From Pseudomonas pharyngis (GTDB lineage Bacteria > Pseudomonadota > Gammaproteobacteria > Pseudomonadales > Pseudomonadaceae), in assembly GCF_021602345.1 (NCBI RefSeq), contig NZ_BQID01000004.1:372001-436000 (forward strand): a stretch of 64,000 bases of DNA, written 5' to 3'. The notes beneath the pieces were generated by a model. That model saw only the letters and a program-made list of their open reading frames with translations, did no database searches and had not been told where the DNA came from. Below, piece by piece: positions 48,512 through 57,362 of this stretch (positions within the stretch are counted from its first letter, which is position 1; every line of letters begins with the position of its first letter). Both the position numbers and the translations under genes were made by a program.

Positions 48512-49330
48512 TCAACTGCGGGCAAACGCCACCGCCGCATCGAACTGCTCGACCGTCGGCCGCACGCCGGTGTACAGCACGAACTGCTCCAGCGCCTGGA
48601 TCGCGATGACTTCCAGCCCGGTGATCACCTTTTTACCTTCGGCACGACCGCGCACGATCAGCGGGGTTTCCGAGGGGATCGCCACCACATCGAACACGGT
48701 GTCGGCAGACTTGATCACATCCACCTCAAACGACAGTTGACCCGCTTCCGGGCCACCGTCCATGCCGACAGGGGTCACGTTGATCAGCATCTGCGGGCGC
48801 TCGTCGCCCAGTTCCGCCTGCCAGCGATACCCCAGGGAGTCCGCCAGCGCACGCCCGGCGCGCTCGTTGCGAGCGACGATCAAACCATTTTTGTAACCGC
48901 CATCGCGCAAGGCACTGGCCACAGCCTTGGCCATGCCGCCGCTGCCGCGCAGGGCGAAAGTCGAGTCCTTCGGCACCGCGTGGGTTTCCAGCAACTGGGC
49001 GATGGCGATGTAATCGGTGTTGTAGGCCTTGAGATGGCCGTTGGTGTTGACGATGGTGTTGATCGACTGGATCGCCGCCGCCGAGGCGTCCAGCTCATCA
49101 ACCAGCGCAATGCTCGCTTCCTTGAACGGCATCGACACGCCGCAACCACGAATCCCCAGCGCGCGGATCCCGCCGACCGCACCGGGAAGGTCCTGGCTGC
49201 TGAACGCCTTATAGTAGAAATTCAGCCCCAGTTGTTCATACAAATGGTTATGAAAACGCAGACCGAAATTCCCGGGACGCCCAGACAGGGACATGCACAA
49301 TTGGGTGTCTTTGTTGGGGTTCATCTGCAT
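48512..49330 (-). CDS. Shikimate dehydrogenase paralogue (AroE-like)
   Basis: 272 residues from ATG 49330 with AAGGAG ahead. N domain: LCMSLSGRPGNFGLRFHN and catalytic Lys in VSMPFKEASIAL; Asp in YNTDYIAI; NAD(P) loop RGSGGMAKAV. The usual SRT/NRT Arg clamp for NADPH is replaced by ARNERAG. The opening lacks the normal GxPxxHSxSP shikimate motif and reads SLSGRPGNFG. It therefore belongs to the AroE-like side branch (as in Haemophilus HI0607) and may not serve aromatic synthesis. Confidence 0.8.
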   Translation of the reverse strand: MQMNPNKDTQLCMSLSGRPGNFGLRFHNHLYEQLGLNFYYKAFSSQDLPGAVGGIRALGIRGCGVSMPFKEASIALVDELDASAAAIQSINTIVNTNGHLKAYNTDYIAIAQLLETHAVPKDSTFALRGSGGMAKAVASALRDGGYKNGLIVARNERAGRALADSLGYRWQAELGDERPQMLINVTPVGMDGGPEAGQLSFEVDVIKSADTVFDVVAIPSETPLIVRGRAEGKKVITGLEVIAIQALEQFVLYTGVRPTVEQFDAAVAFARS

Positions 49331-49584
49331 GGGAGGCTCCTTCGTATGCACTTTCGGATGGACGGGATTAGCCAGGCCATCGGGTTCTGAACGATCATAA
49401 GGCGGTCTGTTCCGGGCATCACAGTCGATGCCGCAAGCTTGGTAAACAAACCGGTACAGACCTTACACAAAATTTACCTGGCGGCCGTGCTGTTTTTCAA
49501 AATGTTGCTGTCTTAGAAGTATCCCCGCGCCATTCCGGGCCTGTTGCAGGTTCGGACGCCGGGTCGAAGAACCGAGGAATTATC

Positions 49585-49935
49585 ATGATTCGTAAACTCC
49601 CCATCGTGGCCTTGTTGATTGGTGCATTCGCGATCACGGGTCAGGCAGAAGCCCACGGCGGTGGCTGGCAGGGCCCGGCGGTATTTGGTGCGATCGTCGG
49701 CTCGGCCATCATCGGCTCGGCGCTCATTAACCAGGATCGGCCGGTGTATGTCCAACAGCCTGTTTACGCTCAACCGGCTCCGGTCTACGTCCAGCAACCG
49801 CCGCCACCGGTTTATTACCAGCCGGCCCCGGTCTATGTGCAGCAACCGGTCTACGTCCAACCGGCCCCGGTGTATTACGGCCCGCCGCGTGGTTATTACG
49901 GCCGGCCACACTACTACGGTGGCCCGCGCTGGTAA
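49585..49935 (+). CDS. Secreted Tyr/Pro/Gln-rich repeat protein
   Basis: 116 residues. A signal peptide ends GQAEAHGG. A short glycine-zipper-like helix (GAIVGSAIIGSALI) is followed by about seven irregular repeats built on PVYVQQP and PAPVYYQP, and a Tyr/Gly-rich end (PPRGYYGRPHYYGGPRW). GAGGAATTATC precedes the ATG and a terminator follows. It looks like a periplasmic or surface protein with an unfolded aromatic tail. No specific role is known. Confidence 0.75.
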   Translation: MIRKLPIVALLIGAFAITGQAEAHGGGWQGPAVFGAIVGSAIIGSALINQDRPVYVQQPVYAQPAPVYVQQPPPPVYYQPAPVYVQQPVYVQPAPVYYGPPRGYYGRPHYYGGPRW

Positions 49936-49946
49936 TCGGCACACGA

Positions 49947-49974
49947 AGCCCCGCTTGATAGCGGGGCTTTTTAT
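49947..49974 (+). terminator. Terminator after the repeat protein gene
   Basis: AGCCCCGCT and AGCGGGGCT pair around a four-base loop, followed by TTTT. Confidence 0.9.
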
Positions 49975-50193
49975 TGCGCGCATATTATTGCCCGCGGAAA
50001 AGCCAACCGTCCGTCGGCCAAGGTCTGAAAAAATCTCGCCAAGGTCGCTGTGGGGACAGTTTGAACCGTTAAAGTCGGCATGATGGACTCGACCGTCGGG
50101 GGCAACACACAAACGGTCATCTATTTGTCATGACGGAACCGCACTCTGAATCCGTCCGCAAACAACAGGTTGATAACAACAAGGACGACTTGA

Positions 50194-50388
50194 ATGCCTA
50201 CACAGAATCCGCACCGCATCGTCGGTTTATGCACCTCGAGCAAGGTCTACAACGCCCTGACCGAACTCAAGCACCTGGAAGGCCACCGCACGGCGAAGTT
50301 TCTCTCGTTGCTGGCGGAAAACCTGGTGCGCAAGGGTTTTCTCAACGAACACGAGATCGTGCACATGCTCGATCAAGTGGTGGATTGA
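50194..50388 (+). CDS. Small conserved-looking protein of unknown function
   Basis: 64 residues with AAGGACGACTTGA ahead of the ATG. It is helical (LCTSSKVYNALTELKHLEGHRTAKFLS-like run) with a second helix (NEHEIVHMLDQVV). The layout resembles small DNA- or protein-binding helical pairs, but I recognise no family. Codon use is gene-like. The gap before it (49975-50193) shows nothing else clear. Confidence 0.6.
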   Translation: MPTQNPHRIVGLCTSSKVYNALTELKHLEGHRTAKFLSLLAENLVRKGFLNEHEIVHMLDQVVD

Positions 50389-50490
50389 GCCAGCCCTCAG
50401 CGGCGTCAATGACCACTATCGAAAGCGTTGATTGTCCCTGAAACGGCCAATTCCCTAAGGTAGCTCCACAGATTGATGGAGGTACTTTTC

Positions 50491-50673
50491 ATGGCTCAGG
50501 TTCAAATCATGTCCGTTGTCGGCAGCGCCGTTCCCGCATCGCTCAGAGAGCTGGGGCTGCTCGCCTGCTGGTATCTGGTGCGCGACGGCGAGCCGGTCAG
50601 CGGCCCGCTTACGTCCTTGCCGGCGGCTCAAGCGCTGTCGCAACAACTGCTCAGCGGCCCGTTCAAGGCTTAA
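50491..50673 (+). CDS. Small unknown protein
   Basis: 60 residues from ATG 50491, with TGGAGG eight bases before it; an in-frame ATG at 50473 overlaps that site and is less likely. It contains a hydrophobic stretch LGLLACWYLVRDGEPVSGP that recalls one GYF/PRTase-like beta hairpin rather than a membrane span. The stop overlaps that of the facing permease gene as TTAA. Function unknown. Confidence 0.6.
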   Translation: MAQVQIMSVVGSAVPASLRELGLLACWYLVRDGEPVSGPLTSLPAAQALSQQLLSGPFKA

Positions 50674-51731
50674 GGCAGCTGCACTTTCGGTTTGCTTTCG
50701 ATGAACAACGCCCAGCTCGACATGAACAGGGCCGCGATCAGCGGCCCAATCACAAAGCCGTTCAGCCCGAACACCGCCAATCCGCCCAGGGTCGAGATCA
50801 GGATCATGTAGTCCGGCATCCGTGTGTCCTTGCCCACCAGGATCGGGCGCAGCAGGTTGTCCACCAGACCGATCACGAACACCCCGAACAGCCCCAGCAC
50901 CACGCCCTGCCAGATCATCCCGCTGAGCAGGAAGTAAACCGCGACCGGCACCCAGACAATCCCCGCGCCCACCGCCGGCAGCAACGACAGAAACGCCATC
51001 AATACCGCCCAGAGCAACGCACTGGGAATGTCGAGAAACCAGAAAATCGCCCCGCCCAGCGCACCCTGCGTGATCGCCACCAGCAGATTGCCCTTCACCG
51101 TGGCGCGTACCACGCGATTGAATTTCAACTGCAAGCGACGCTTGTGATGCTCCTCCAGCGGTATCGCTGTGCGCACCTTGCGCGCCAGTTCGGCGCCGTC
51201 GCGCAGGAAGAAAAACAGCAAGTACAGCATGATGAAAAAACTCACCACGAACTCGAACGTGCCCTGGCCGAAACTGAACGCCTGGCTCGCCAGCGCCTGA
51301 CTGCCCTGCATGGCGGTCTTGACGATCTTCTCGCGCAAGGCATTCAGCTCGCCCATGCCGAAGCGGTCGAGCAGGTGCTGAAAGTAAGGCGGCAGGCTGT
51401 GCTTGAACTGCGCCAGATAAGCGCCGATATCGAGCTTGCCGCTTTCGATATTGTCGTAAAGCGTCGCCCCTTCCTGCACCAGCAGTACACTGAGGACGAT
51501 CACCGGCAAGATCGCAATCACCAGGCAGATGCTCAAGGTACATAGTGATGTGAGGTTGCGTTGCCAGCCGAATTTCAGTTGCAACTGGCGCTGCATCGGT
51601 GCGAACAGGATGCCGAGGATCACCGCCCAGAACACCGCACCGTAGAACGGCAGCAGGATCCAGATGAAGGCGACCGTCACCAGCAACAACAGCACGGTGA
51701 GGGATTTGAATTGCAGACTCTTTTGGTTCAT
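50670..51731 (-). CDS. AI-2E family (UPF0118) membrane permease
   Basis: 353 residues with about eight membrane segments, including an early pair (LLLLVTVAFIWILLPFYGAVFWAVILG) and the late family motifs GLVDNLLRPILVGKDTRMP and FGLNGFVIGPLIAALF. Family members include the putative AI-2 exporter TqsA/YdiK and Na+/H+ antiporter relatives. Substrate is unknown. Confidence 0.88.
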   Translation of the reverse strand: MNQKSLQFKSLTVLLLLVTVAFIWILLPFYGAVFWAVILGILFAPMQRQLQLKFGWQRNLTSLCTLSICLVIAILPVIVLSVLLVQEGATLYDNIESGKLDIGAYLAQFKHSLPPYFQHLLDRFGMGELNALREKIVKTAMQGSQALASQAFSFGQGTFEFVVSFFIMLYLLFFFLRDGAELARKVRTAIPLEEHHKRRLQLKFNRVVRATVKGNLLVAITQGALGGAIFWFLDIPSALLWAVLMAFLSLLPAVGAGIVWVPVAVYFLLSGMIWQGVVLGLFGVFVIGLVDNLLRPILVGKDTRMPDYMILISTLGGLAVFGLNGFVIGPLIAALFMSSWALFIESKPKVQLP

Positions 51732-51887
51732 GTCCGGTCCAGGTCAGTCAGGCGCCACCCGCGCCCGTCCCGTTTAGTCAGCCAGCGTCAGCGCGAGTGC
51801 CCTGTTTCTTCATTGAGCATAGATCCAGATCAATAAACCCTCGGCGCAACTGCTCTACCCTGCCGCGCTTTTGCGACCGACGCCGCC

Positions 51888-53216
51888 ATGACGACCTCCT
51901 TCACCCCCGAACTGCTCGCCCCCGCCGGCACCCTGAAAAACATGCGTTACGCCTTCGCCTATGGGGCCGATGCGGTGTACGCCGGCCAGCCACGCTACAG
52001 CCTGCGGGTGCGCAACAACGAGTTCGATCATGCCAACCTGGCGCTTGGCATTCGTGAAGCCCAGGCCCAGGGCAAGCGCTTCTACGTGGTGGTCAACATC
52101 GCGCCGCACAACGCCAAACTGAAGACCTTCCTCAAGGACCTGGCGCCGGTGATCGAGATGGCGCCGGACGCGCTGATCATGTCTGACCCCGGCCTGATCA
52201 TGCTGGTGCGCCGGCACTTTCCGCAGATGCCGATCCACCTCTCGGTGCAGGCCAACACGGTGAACTGGGCGAGTGTCGAATTCTGGCAACAGCAGGGCTT
52301 GAGTCGGATCATCCTGTCCCGTGAATTGTCGCTGGAAGAGATCGGCGAAATCCGCGAGCAAGTGCCCGGCATGGAACTGGAAGTGTTCGTCCACGGCGCG
52401 CTGTGCATGGCCTATTCCGGCCGCTGCCTGCTCTCGGGTTACATGAACAAACGCGACGCCAATCAGGGCACCTGCACCAACGCCTGCCGCTGGAAATACT
52501 CGGCGCAGGAGGCCAGCGAAAACCAGCTCGGCGAAATCGTGCAGACCTTCGAACCGCAACCGACCCTCGGCCTCGGCGCCCCCACCGATCAGGTGTTCCT
52601 GCTGCAGGAAGCCAACCGCCCCGGCGAGCTGATGCCGGCCTTCGAAGACGAGCACGGCACCTACATCATGAACGCCAAGGACCTGCGCGCGGTGCAGCAC
52701 GTCGAGCGCCTGACCCGCATGGGCGTGCACTCACTGAAGATCGAAGGCCGGACCAAATCGCACTTCTATTGCGCGCGCACCACCCAGGTCTATCGCCGGG
52801 CTATCGACGATGCTGTGGCCGGTCGCGAATTCGACCGCAGCCTGATGACCGATCTGGAATCCCTCGCCCAGCGCGGCTACACCGAAGGCTTCCTGCGCCG
52901 GCATGTGCATGACGAATACCAGAACTATCAGAACGGCAGCTCGGTGTCGGAGCGTCAGCAGTTTGTGGGCGAGTTGACCGGCGAACGTCGGGATCGTCTG
53001 GCCGAGGTCAAGGTTAAGAACCGTTTTGCACTGGGCGATCACCTGGAACTGATGACGCCCAAGGGCAACTTCCATTTTGATCTGCATGAATTGCAGAACC
53101 TGAAAGGTGAAGCCATCGACGTGGCGCCGGGGGACGGGCATACGGTGTATCTGCCGATTCCGGATGCGGTGGATTTGCGGTTTGGGTTGTTGATGCGCGA
53201 TCTCGGCGCTGTTTAA
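51888..53216 (+). CDS. trhP: tRNA 5-hydroxyuridine synthase TrhP (peptidase U32 family, YegQ)
   Basis: 442 residues closely matching E. coli YegQ: PELLAPAGTLKNMRYAFAYG, HLSVQANTVNWASVEFW, and the Cys-rich MAYSGRCLLSGYMNKRD with GTCTNACRWKY. The Cys probably bind an iron-sulfur cluster. TrhP makes ho5U34 in tRNA with prephenate as an oxygen-donor-related cofactor; the former label was protease. It is about ten residues shorter than E. coli at the C terminus. A terminator follows. Confidence 0.93.
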   Translation: MTTSFTPELLAPAGTLKNMRYAFAYGADAVYAGQPRYSLRVRNNEFDHANLALGIREAQAQGKRFYVVVNIAPHNAKLKTFLKDLAPVIEMAPDALIMSDPGLIMLVRRHFPQMPIHLSVQANTVNWASVEFWQQQGLSRIILSRELSLEEIGEIREQVPGMELEVFVHGALCMAYSGRCLLSGYMNKRDANQGTCTNACRWKYSAQEASENQLGEIVQTFEPQPTLGLGAPTDQVFLLQEANRPGELMPAFEDEHGTYIMNAKDLRAVQHVERLTRMGVHSLKIEGRTKSHFYCARTTQVYRRAIDDAVAGREFDRSLMTDLESLAQRGYTEGFLRRHVHDEYQNYQNGSSVSERQQFVGELTGERRDRLAEVKVKNRFALGDHLELMTPKGNFHFDLHELQNLKGEAIDVAPGDGHTVYLPIPDAVDLRFGLLMRDLGAV

Positions 53217-53228
53217 AAGCATCAAAAA

Positions 53229-53250
53229 AACCCGGCAATCAGCCGGGGTT
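53229..53250 (+). terminator. Terminator of trhP
   Basis: AACCCGGC pairs with GCCGGGGTT (one bulge) around five bases, with flanking A and T runs, so it may act from both sides. Confidence 0.75.
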
Positions 53251-53253
53251 TGT

Positions 53254-53484
53254 TCAGCGCCTGTCATCGGACAGCGGTGTCGGCTCATCAGCCGGCGGTA
53301 TGTCTTCATCGGACGACGGATCCTTCCAGTCTTCCGGCCGATCGGCATCGCTCAACGGGTCGCGCCCGGGCATCACGCCCGGTGGCATCTCGTGATCGGC
53401 CAGCGTCGGCTCATCCGTACCGGGGACTTTGCGGGTAGGGTCGGTTGGGGCCGTGCCTCCCTGAAACAGCGTATCGTCAGCCAT
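53254..53484 (-). CDS. Small acidic Pro/Asp-rich protein
   Basis: 76 residues, MADDTLFQGG then a chain rich in Asp, Pro, Glu and Ser (PGRDPLSDADRPEDWKDPSSDEDIPPADEP). It is predicted disordered, with no Cys and one Trp. It resembles the pair at 40073 and 40292 in size and composition. It stands alone between trhP and the FCD regulator. Function unknown. Confidence 0.65.
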   Translation of the reverse strand: MADDTLFQGGTAPTDPTRKVPGTDEPTLADHEMPPGVMPGRDPLSDADRPEDWKDPSSDEDIPPADEPTPLSDDRR

Positions 53485-53578
53485 GATTGCACCTCAGAGC
53501 ATGAGGCCCGGAAGATCCGGGTCGTACTCGTTGGAAGTGCCGCCGCACCGGGCGTGCTATCGAACAGACCAGCGGCAT

Positions 53579-54292
53579 TCAGCTCGTGGCTGAAAACCGG
53601 TCTCGACTGTTGGTCAGGTGCAACCACATTGCCGCGCGCGCCGCGTCCGCGTCCTGACGTTTGATGGCGTTGAAGATCGCCTCATGCTCAAGATTCGCCA
53701 GTTGCCCGAGCTTGCTCAAATCCACCGCGCCGCGCTCGGCCGCATTGACCCGGGTGCGCGGGATCATTGCGCTACCCAGGTGCTGCATGATTTCGGTGAA
53801 GCAGACATTGCCGGTGGCTTCGGCAATCAGCAGGTGAAAGCGTCGGTCGGCTTCGACGCAACTGTCGTTGTTAGCCAATAGACGCTGATAGTCGTCCAGC
53901 GCCTGACGCATCTGCATCAGTTGTTGCTCGGTGCGGCGCTGCGCGGCCAGTGCCGCGGCTTGCGTCTCCAGGCCCATGCGCAGCTCGAGAATGCTGCGCA
54001 CCCCCAGCGCGGTGTCGACATTCAGTCGCAGCCCCTGCTCCGGTGCGCGCTCGATCACGAAGGTGCCGATGCCGTGCCGCGTCTCCACCAGCCCCGACGC
54101 CTGCAATTTGGAAATCGCCTCGCGCACGACGGTGCGACTGACGCCGTGTTCCTGAACGATCGAGTTCTCCGACGGCAACTTGTCACCGGGCAACATCTGG
54201 CCGAGCAGGATGCTCTGGGTGAGTTTTTCCACCAGATCGTGGGCCAGGTTGTGCGCGCGTTTACGGGCGGGGGCGTCGAAGTCGTCTTGCAT
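53579..54292 (-). CDS. GntR/FadR-family (FCD) regulator of glucarate use
   Basis: 237 residues from ATG 54292. N-terminal winged HTH (GDKLPSENSIVQEHGVSRTVVREA) is followed by an all-helical FCD ligand domain with metal-binding residues (Asp and His in EADRRFHLLIAEATG, His in MWLHLTN). It is divergent from the glucarate transporter and dehydratase. Four TTGTATGA-type elements lie in the gap, two of them full TTGT-N3-ACAA palindromes, the FadR-type operator form. It is probably a repressor released by glucarate, galactarate or a breakdown product. Confidence 0.88.
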   Translation of the reverse strand: MQDDFDAPARKRAHNLAHDLVEKLTQSILLGQMLPGDKLPSENSIVQEHGVSRTVVREAISKLQASGLVETRHGIGTFVIERAPEQGLRLNVDTALGVRSILELRMGLETQAAALAAQRRTEQQLMQMRQALDDYQRLLANNDSCVEADRRFHLLIAEATGNVCFTEIMQHLGSAMIPRTRVNAAERGAVDLSKLGQLANLEHEAIFNAIKRQDADAARAAMWLHLTNSRDRFSATS

Positions 54293-54343
54293 GGTCGGTT
54301 CCGGTGATCGGGGCAAACCGATCGTAGCACTGGCGGCAATGAC

Positions 54344-54354
54344 TTGTATGAGCT
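54344..54354. promoter_or_regulatory. FCD-regulator operator-like half site
   Basis: TTGTATGAGCT keeps the left half of the TTGT-N3-ACAA operator and lies 52 bases before the regulator gene. It is probably a weak autoregulatory site. Confidence 0.4.
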
Positions 54355-54376
54355 CCTATGAATTCCGGGATCTAAC

Positions 54377-54387
54377 TTGTATGACAA
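54377..54387. promoter_or_regulatory. FCD-regulator operator
   Basis: TTGTATGACAA is a perfect TTGT-N3-ACAA palindrome in the divergent region, on the regulator side. Confidence 0.7.
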
Positions 54388-54564
54388 CACTCAATTTTAG
54401 CTAGAAAATCTTCCACTGCGCCGAGCAGTCGCCCCACTTGCACTGGAACAAAACGCTCTACTACGCGTGCCAAACCCCCTACAAAAGCCAACAAACACGG
54501 CGCATAAAATCTGAAAAAGCATAAAAACCCTTTCCCGTAGACAAATTTGATTGAGCACTCCCGC
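54388..54564. other. Middle of the 365-base divergent region of the glucarate cluster
   Basis: AT-richer than its surroundings and without a gene-like frame. It should hold both promoters between the two palindromic operators. I could not assign clear -35/-10 boxes. Confidence 0.4.
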
Positions 54565-54575
54565 TTGTAGGACAA
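54565..54575. promoter_or_regulatory. FCD-regulator operator
   Basis: TTGTAGGACAA, a perfect TTGT-N3-ACAA palindrome, lies 83 bases before the transporter start, well placed to block its promoter. Confidence 0.7.
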
Positions 54576-54585
54576 AAAAATCTAG

Positions 54586-54596
54586 TTGTATGATGT
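54586..54596. promoter_or_regulatory. FCD-regulator operator-like half site
   Basis: TTGTATGATGT repeats the left half of the operator 21 bases (two helical turns) after the full site at 54565. Confidence 0.45.
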
Positions 54597-54657
54597 CTAT
54601 CAACAACGCAACACCCAGATACACCCCGCATAAAAATAACGAGTGGGAGAAAACCAA

Positions 54658-56004
54658 GTGAAATCGTCCATTGCCGGGATGAACGAGGGCGCCGATTCGG
54701 TGCTGTCCTCCGCCATTGCCAAAGTCAAACGCCACGTCCTGCCGCTGTTCGTCATCATGTTCATCGTCAATTACATTGACCGGGTGAACATCGGCTTCGT
54801 CCGTACCCACATGGAACACGACCTCGGCATCGGTGCCGCGGCCTACGGTTTCGGTGCCGGTCTGTTCTTCATCGGTTACGCGCTGTTCGAAGTCCCTTCC
54901 AACATGTTGCTGCAAAAGGTCGGCGCGCGAATCTGGCTGACCCGCATCATGCTCACCTGGGGTCTGGTGGCCGCCGGCATGGCGTTCATCCAGAACGAAA
55001 CCCACTTCTACATCCTGCGATTTCTGCTCGGCGTGGCCGAAGCCGGGTTCTTTCCCGGGGTGATCTACTACTTCACCCGCTGGTTGCCGGGGGCCGAGCG
55101 CGGCAAGGCGATTGCAATTTTCTTGAGCGGTTCGGCCGTGGCCTCGCTGATTTCCGGCCCGCTGTCGGGCTTGTTGTTACAGATCGAAGGTCTGGGCCTG
55201 CACGGCTGGCAGTGGATGTACTTCATTGAAGGGATGTTCTCGGTTTGCCTGTGCGTATTCGTCTGGTTCTGGCTCGACGCCAAACCCCACGATGCCAAGT
55301 GGCTGACCTGCGCCGAGCAGGATGCGCTGGTCAAAGCCATCGACGATGAGCAGAAGGCCCGCGAAGCCGCGACCCCGATCCGGCCGTCGCTGAGCAAACT
55401 GCTCAAGGATCGCCAGATCATCCTGTTCTGCCTGATCTACTTCTTCATTCAATTGACGATCTACGCCGCAACGTTCTGGCTGCCGAGCATCATCAAGAAG
55501 ATGGGCGAGATGAGTGACTTCCAGGTCGGCCTGTTCAACTCGATTCCGTGGCTGCTGTCGATCATCGGCATGTACGCGTTCGCTTCGTTCTCGGCGAAGT
55601 GGAAACACCAGCAGGCGTGGGTGGCCACGGCATTGCTGATCGCCGCAGCGGGGATGTTCATGTCCACCACCGGCGGGCCGTTTTTTGCCTTCGTCGCGAT
55701 CTGCTTTGCTGCGCTGGGTTTCAAATCCGCGTCGTCGCTGTTCTGGCCGATTCCGCAGGCTTATCTCGACGCGCGGATCGCCGCTGCCGTGATCGCGTTG
55801 ATCAACTCGGTAGGCAACCTCGGCGGCTTCGTCGCTCCCACCACTTTCGGTTTGCTCGAGCAACACACCGGTTCGATCCAGGGCGGCCTCTATGGCCTGG
55901 CCGCGACCTCGATCATTGCCGCAATCATCGTGTTCGCCGCCCGCATGACACCCAAATCCGCACCTGACGTCGCCGTGGCCGATGCCGCGCCGAAGCACGC
56001 TTGA
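54658..56004 (+). CDS. MFS glucarate/galactarate transporter (GudP/GarP-like)
   Basis: 448 residues with about twelve membrane segments, anion:cation symporter type. Signatures are [18 protein letters not shown], the [19 protein letters not shown] loop, and [17 protein letters not shown] 54658 is chosen because GGGAG lies eight bases before it; a second GTG at 54643 is in frame. It overlaps the region of the gudD leader and is surely co-transcribed with it. Uptake of hexarates is inferred from gudD. Confidence 0.88.
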   Translation: MKSSIAGMNEGADSVLSSAIAKVKRHVLPLFVIMFIVNYIDRVNIGFVRTHMEHDLGIGAAAYGFGAGLFFIGYALFEVPSNMLLQKVGARIWLTRIMLTWGLVAAGMAFIQNETHFYILRFLLGVAEAGFFPGVIYYFTRWLPGAERGKAIAIFLSGSAVASLISGPLSGLLLQIEGLGLHGWQWMYFIEGMFSVCLCVFVWFWLDAKPHDAKWLTCAEQDALVKAIDDEQKAREAATPIRPSLSKLLKDRQIILFCLIYFFIQLTIYAATFWLPSIIKKMGEMSDFQVGLFNSIPWLLSIIGMYAFASFSAKWKHQQAWVATALLIAAAGMFMSTTGGPFFAFVAICFAALGFKSASSLFWPIPQAYLDARIAAAVIALINSVGNLGGFVAPTTFGLLEQHTGSIQGGLYGLAATSIIAAIIVFAARMTPKSAPDVAVADAAPKHA

Positions 56005-56018
56005 AAGGACAATCAAAA

Positions 56019-57362
56019 ATGACCGCACACGACATCGCCAAAGCTCCAATCATCACCGAGATGCAAGTCATCCCGGTGGCCGGCCACGACGGCATGCTGC
56101 TCAACCTGAGCGGCGCCCACGGGCCGTTTTTCACCCGCAACATCGTCATCCTCAAGGACAACGCCGGCCATACCGGCGTCGGCGAAGTGCCCGGCGGCGA
56201 ACGCATCCGCCAGACCCTCGAAGACGCCCGCAACCTGGTGGTCGGCAGCCCGATCGGCACGTATCAGAAGATCCTCAACCAGGTTCGCCAGACGTTCGCT
56301 GACCGTGATGCCGGCGGCCGTGGCCTGCAGACCTTCGACCTGCGCATCACCATTCACGCCGTCACCGGGCTCGAAGCCGCCCTGCTCGACCTGCTCGGCC
56401 AGCACCTCGACGTGCCGGTGGCGGCATTGCTCGGCGAAGGTCAGCAACGTGATGAAGTGAAGATGCTTGGCTACCTGTTCTACGTGGGCGATCGCCGGGA
56501 AACCGACCTCGCCTACCGCAGCGAACCGGATGCCGACAACGACTGGTTCCGCGTGCGTCACGAGAAAGCCATGACCGCCGACGCCGTGGTGCGTCTGGCC
56601 GAGGCTGCCCACGCACGCTATGGCTTCAAGGACTTCAAGCTCAAGGGCGGCGTACTCAGCGGCGATGCGGAAATCGAAGCGGTGACCGCACTGGCCGAAC
56701 GCTTCCCCGACGCCCGCATTACCCTCGATCCGAACGGCGCGTGGTCATTGAAAGAAGCGATCCGTCTGTGCCGCGACCAGCATCATGTACTCGCTTACGC
56801 CGAAGACCCGTGCGGTGCAGAAAGCGGTTATTCGGGCCGTGAAGTGATGGCTGAATTCCGTCGGGCCACCGGGCTGAAAACCGCCACCAACATGATCGCC
56901 ACCGACTGGCGCGAAATGGGCCATGCGATCCAGTTGCAGTCGGTCGACATTCCGCTGGCCGACCCGCACTTCTGGACCATGCAGGGTTCGGTGCGCGTGG
57001 CGCAGATGTGCCACGAATGGGGCCTGACCTGGGGCTCGCACTCCAACAACCACTTCGACATTTCCCTGGCGATGTTCACCCACGTCGCGGCCGCCGCACC
57101 GGGCGACATCACCGCGATCGACACCCACTGGATCTGGCAGGACGGCCAGCGCCTGACCAAGGCGCCGCTGCAAATCGTCGACGGCTGCGTGCAAGTGCCG
57201 AAGAAACCGGGGCTGGGCGTGGAACTGGACATGGATCAGGTGGCCAAGGCCCACGAACTCTATAAAGGCATGGGACTGGGCGCGCGGGATGACAGCGTAG
57301 CGATGCAGTTTCTGATTCCGGGCTGGACGTTCGATAACAAGAAGCCGTGCCTGGTGCGCTAG
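56019..57362 (+). CDS. gudD: Glucarate dehydratase
   Basis: 447 residues, enolase superfamily. Catalytic and metal residues are in place: the KLK motif with Lys 207/209 (DFKLKGG), Asp 237 and Asn 239 (LDPNGAW), Glu 262 (AEDPCG), Asn 291 (ATNMIA) and His 341 (GSHSNNHFD). It turns D-glucarate into 5-keto-4-deoxyglucarate. AAAGGACAATCAAAA precedes ATG 56019. The later steps (keto-deoxyglucarate dehydratase, ketoglutarate semialdehyde dehydrogenase) are not in this window. Confidence 0.95.
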   Translation: MTAHDIAKAPIITEMQVIPVAGHDGMLLNLSGAHGPFFTRNIVILKDNAGHTGVGEVPGGERIRQTLEDARNLVVGSPIGTYQKILNQVRQTFADRDAGGRGLQTFDLRITIHAVTGLEAALLDLLGQHLDVPVAALLGEGQQRDEVKMLGYLFYVGDRRETDLAYRSEPDADNDWFRVRHEKAMTADAVVRLAEAAHARYGFKDFKLKGGVLSGDAEIEAVTALAERFPDARITLDPNGAWSLKEAIRLCRDQHHVLAYAEDPCGAESGYSGREVMAEFRRATGLKTATNMIATDWREMGHAIQLQSVDIPLADPHFWTMQGSVRVAQMCHEWGLTWGSHSNNHFDISLAMFTHVAAAAPGDITAIDTHWIWQDGQRLTKAPLQIVDGCVQVPKKPGLGVELDMDQVAKAHELYKGMGLGARDDSVAMQFLIPGWTFDNKKPCLVR

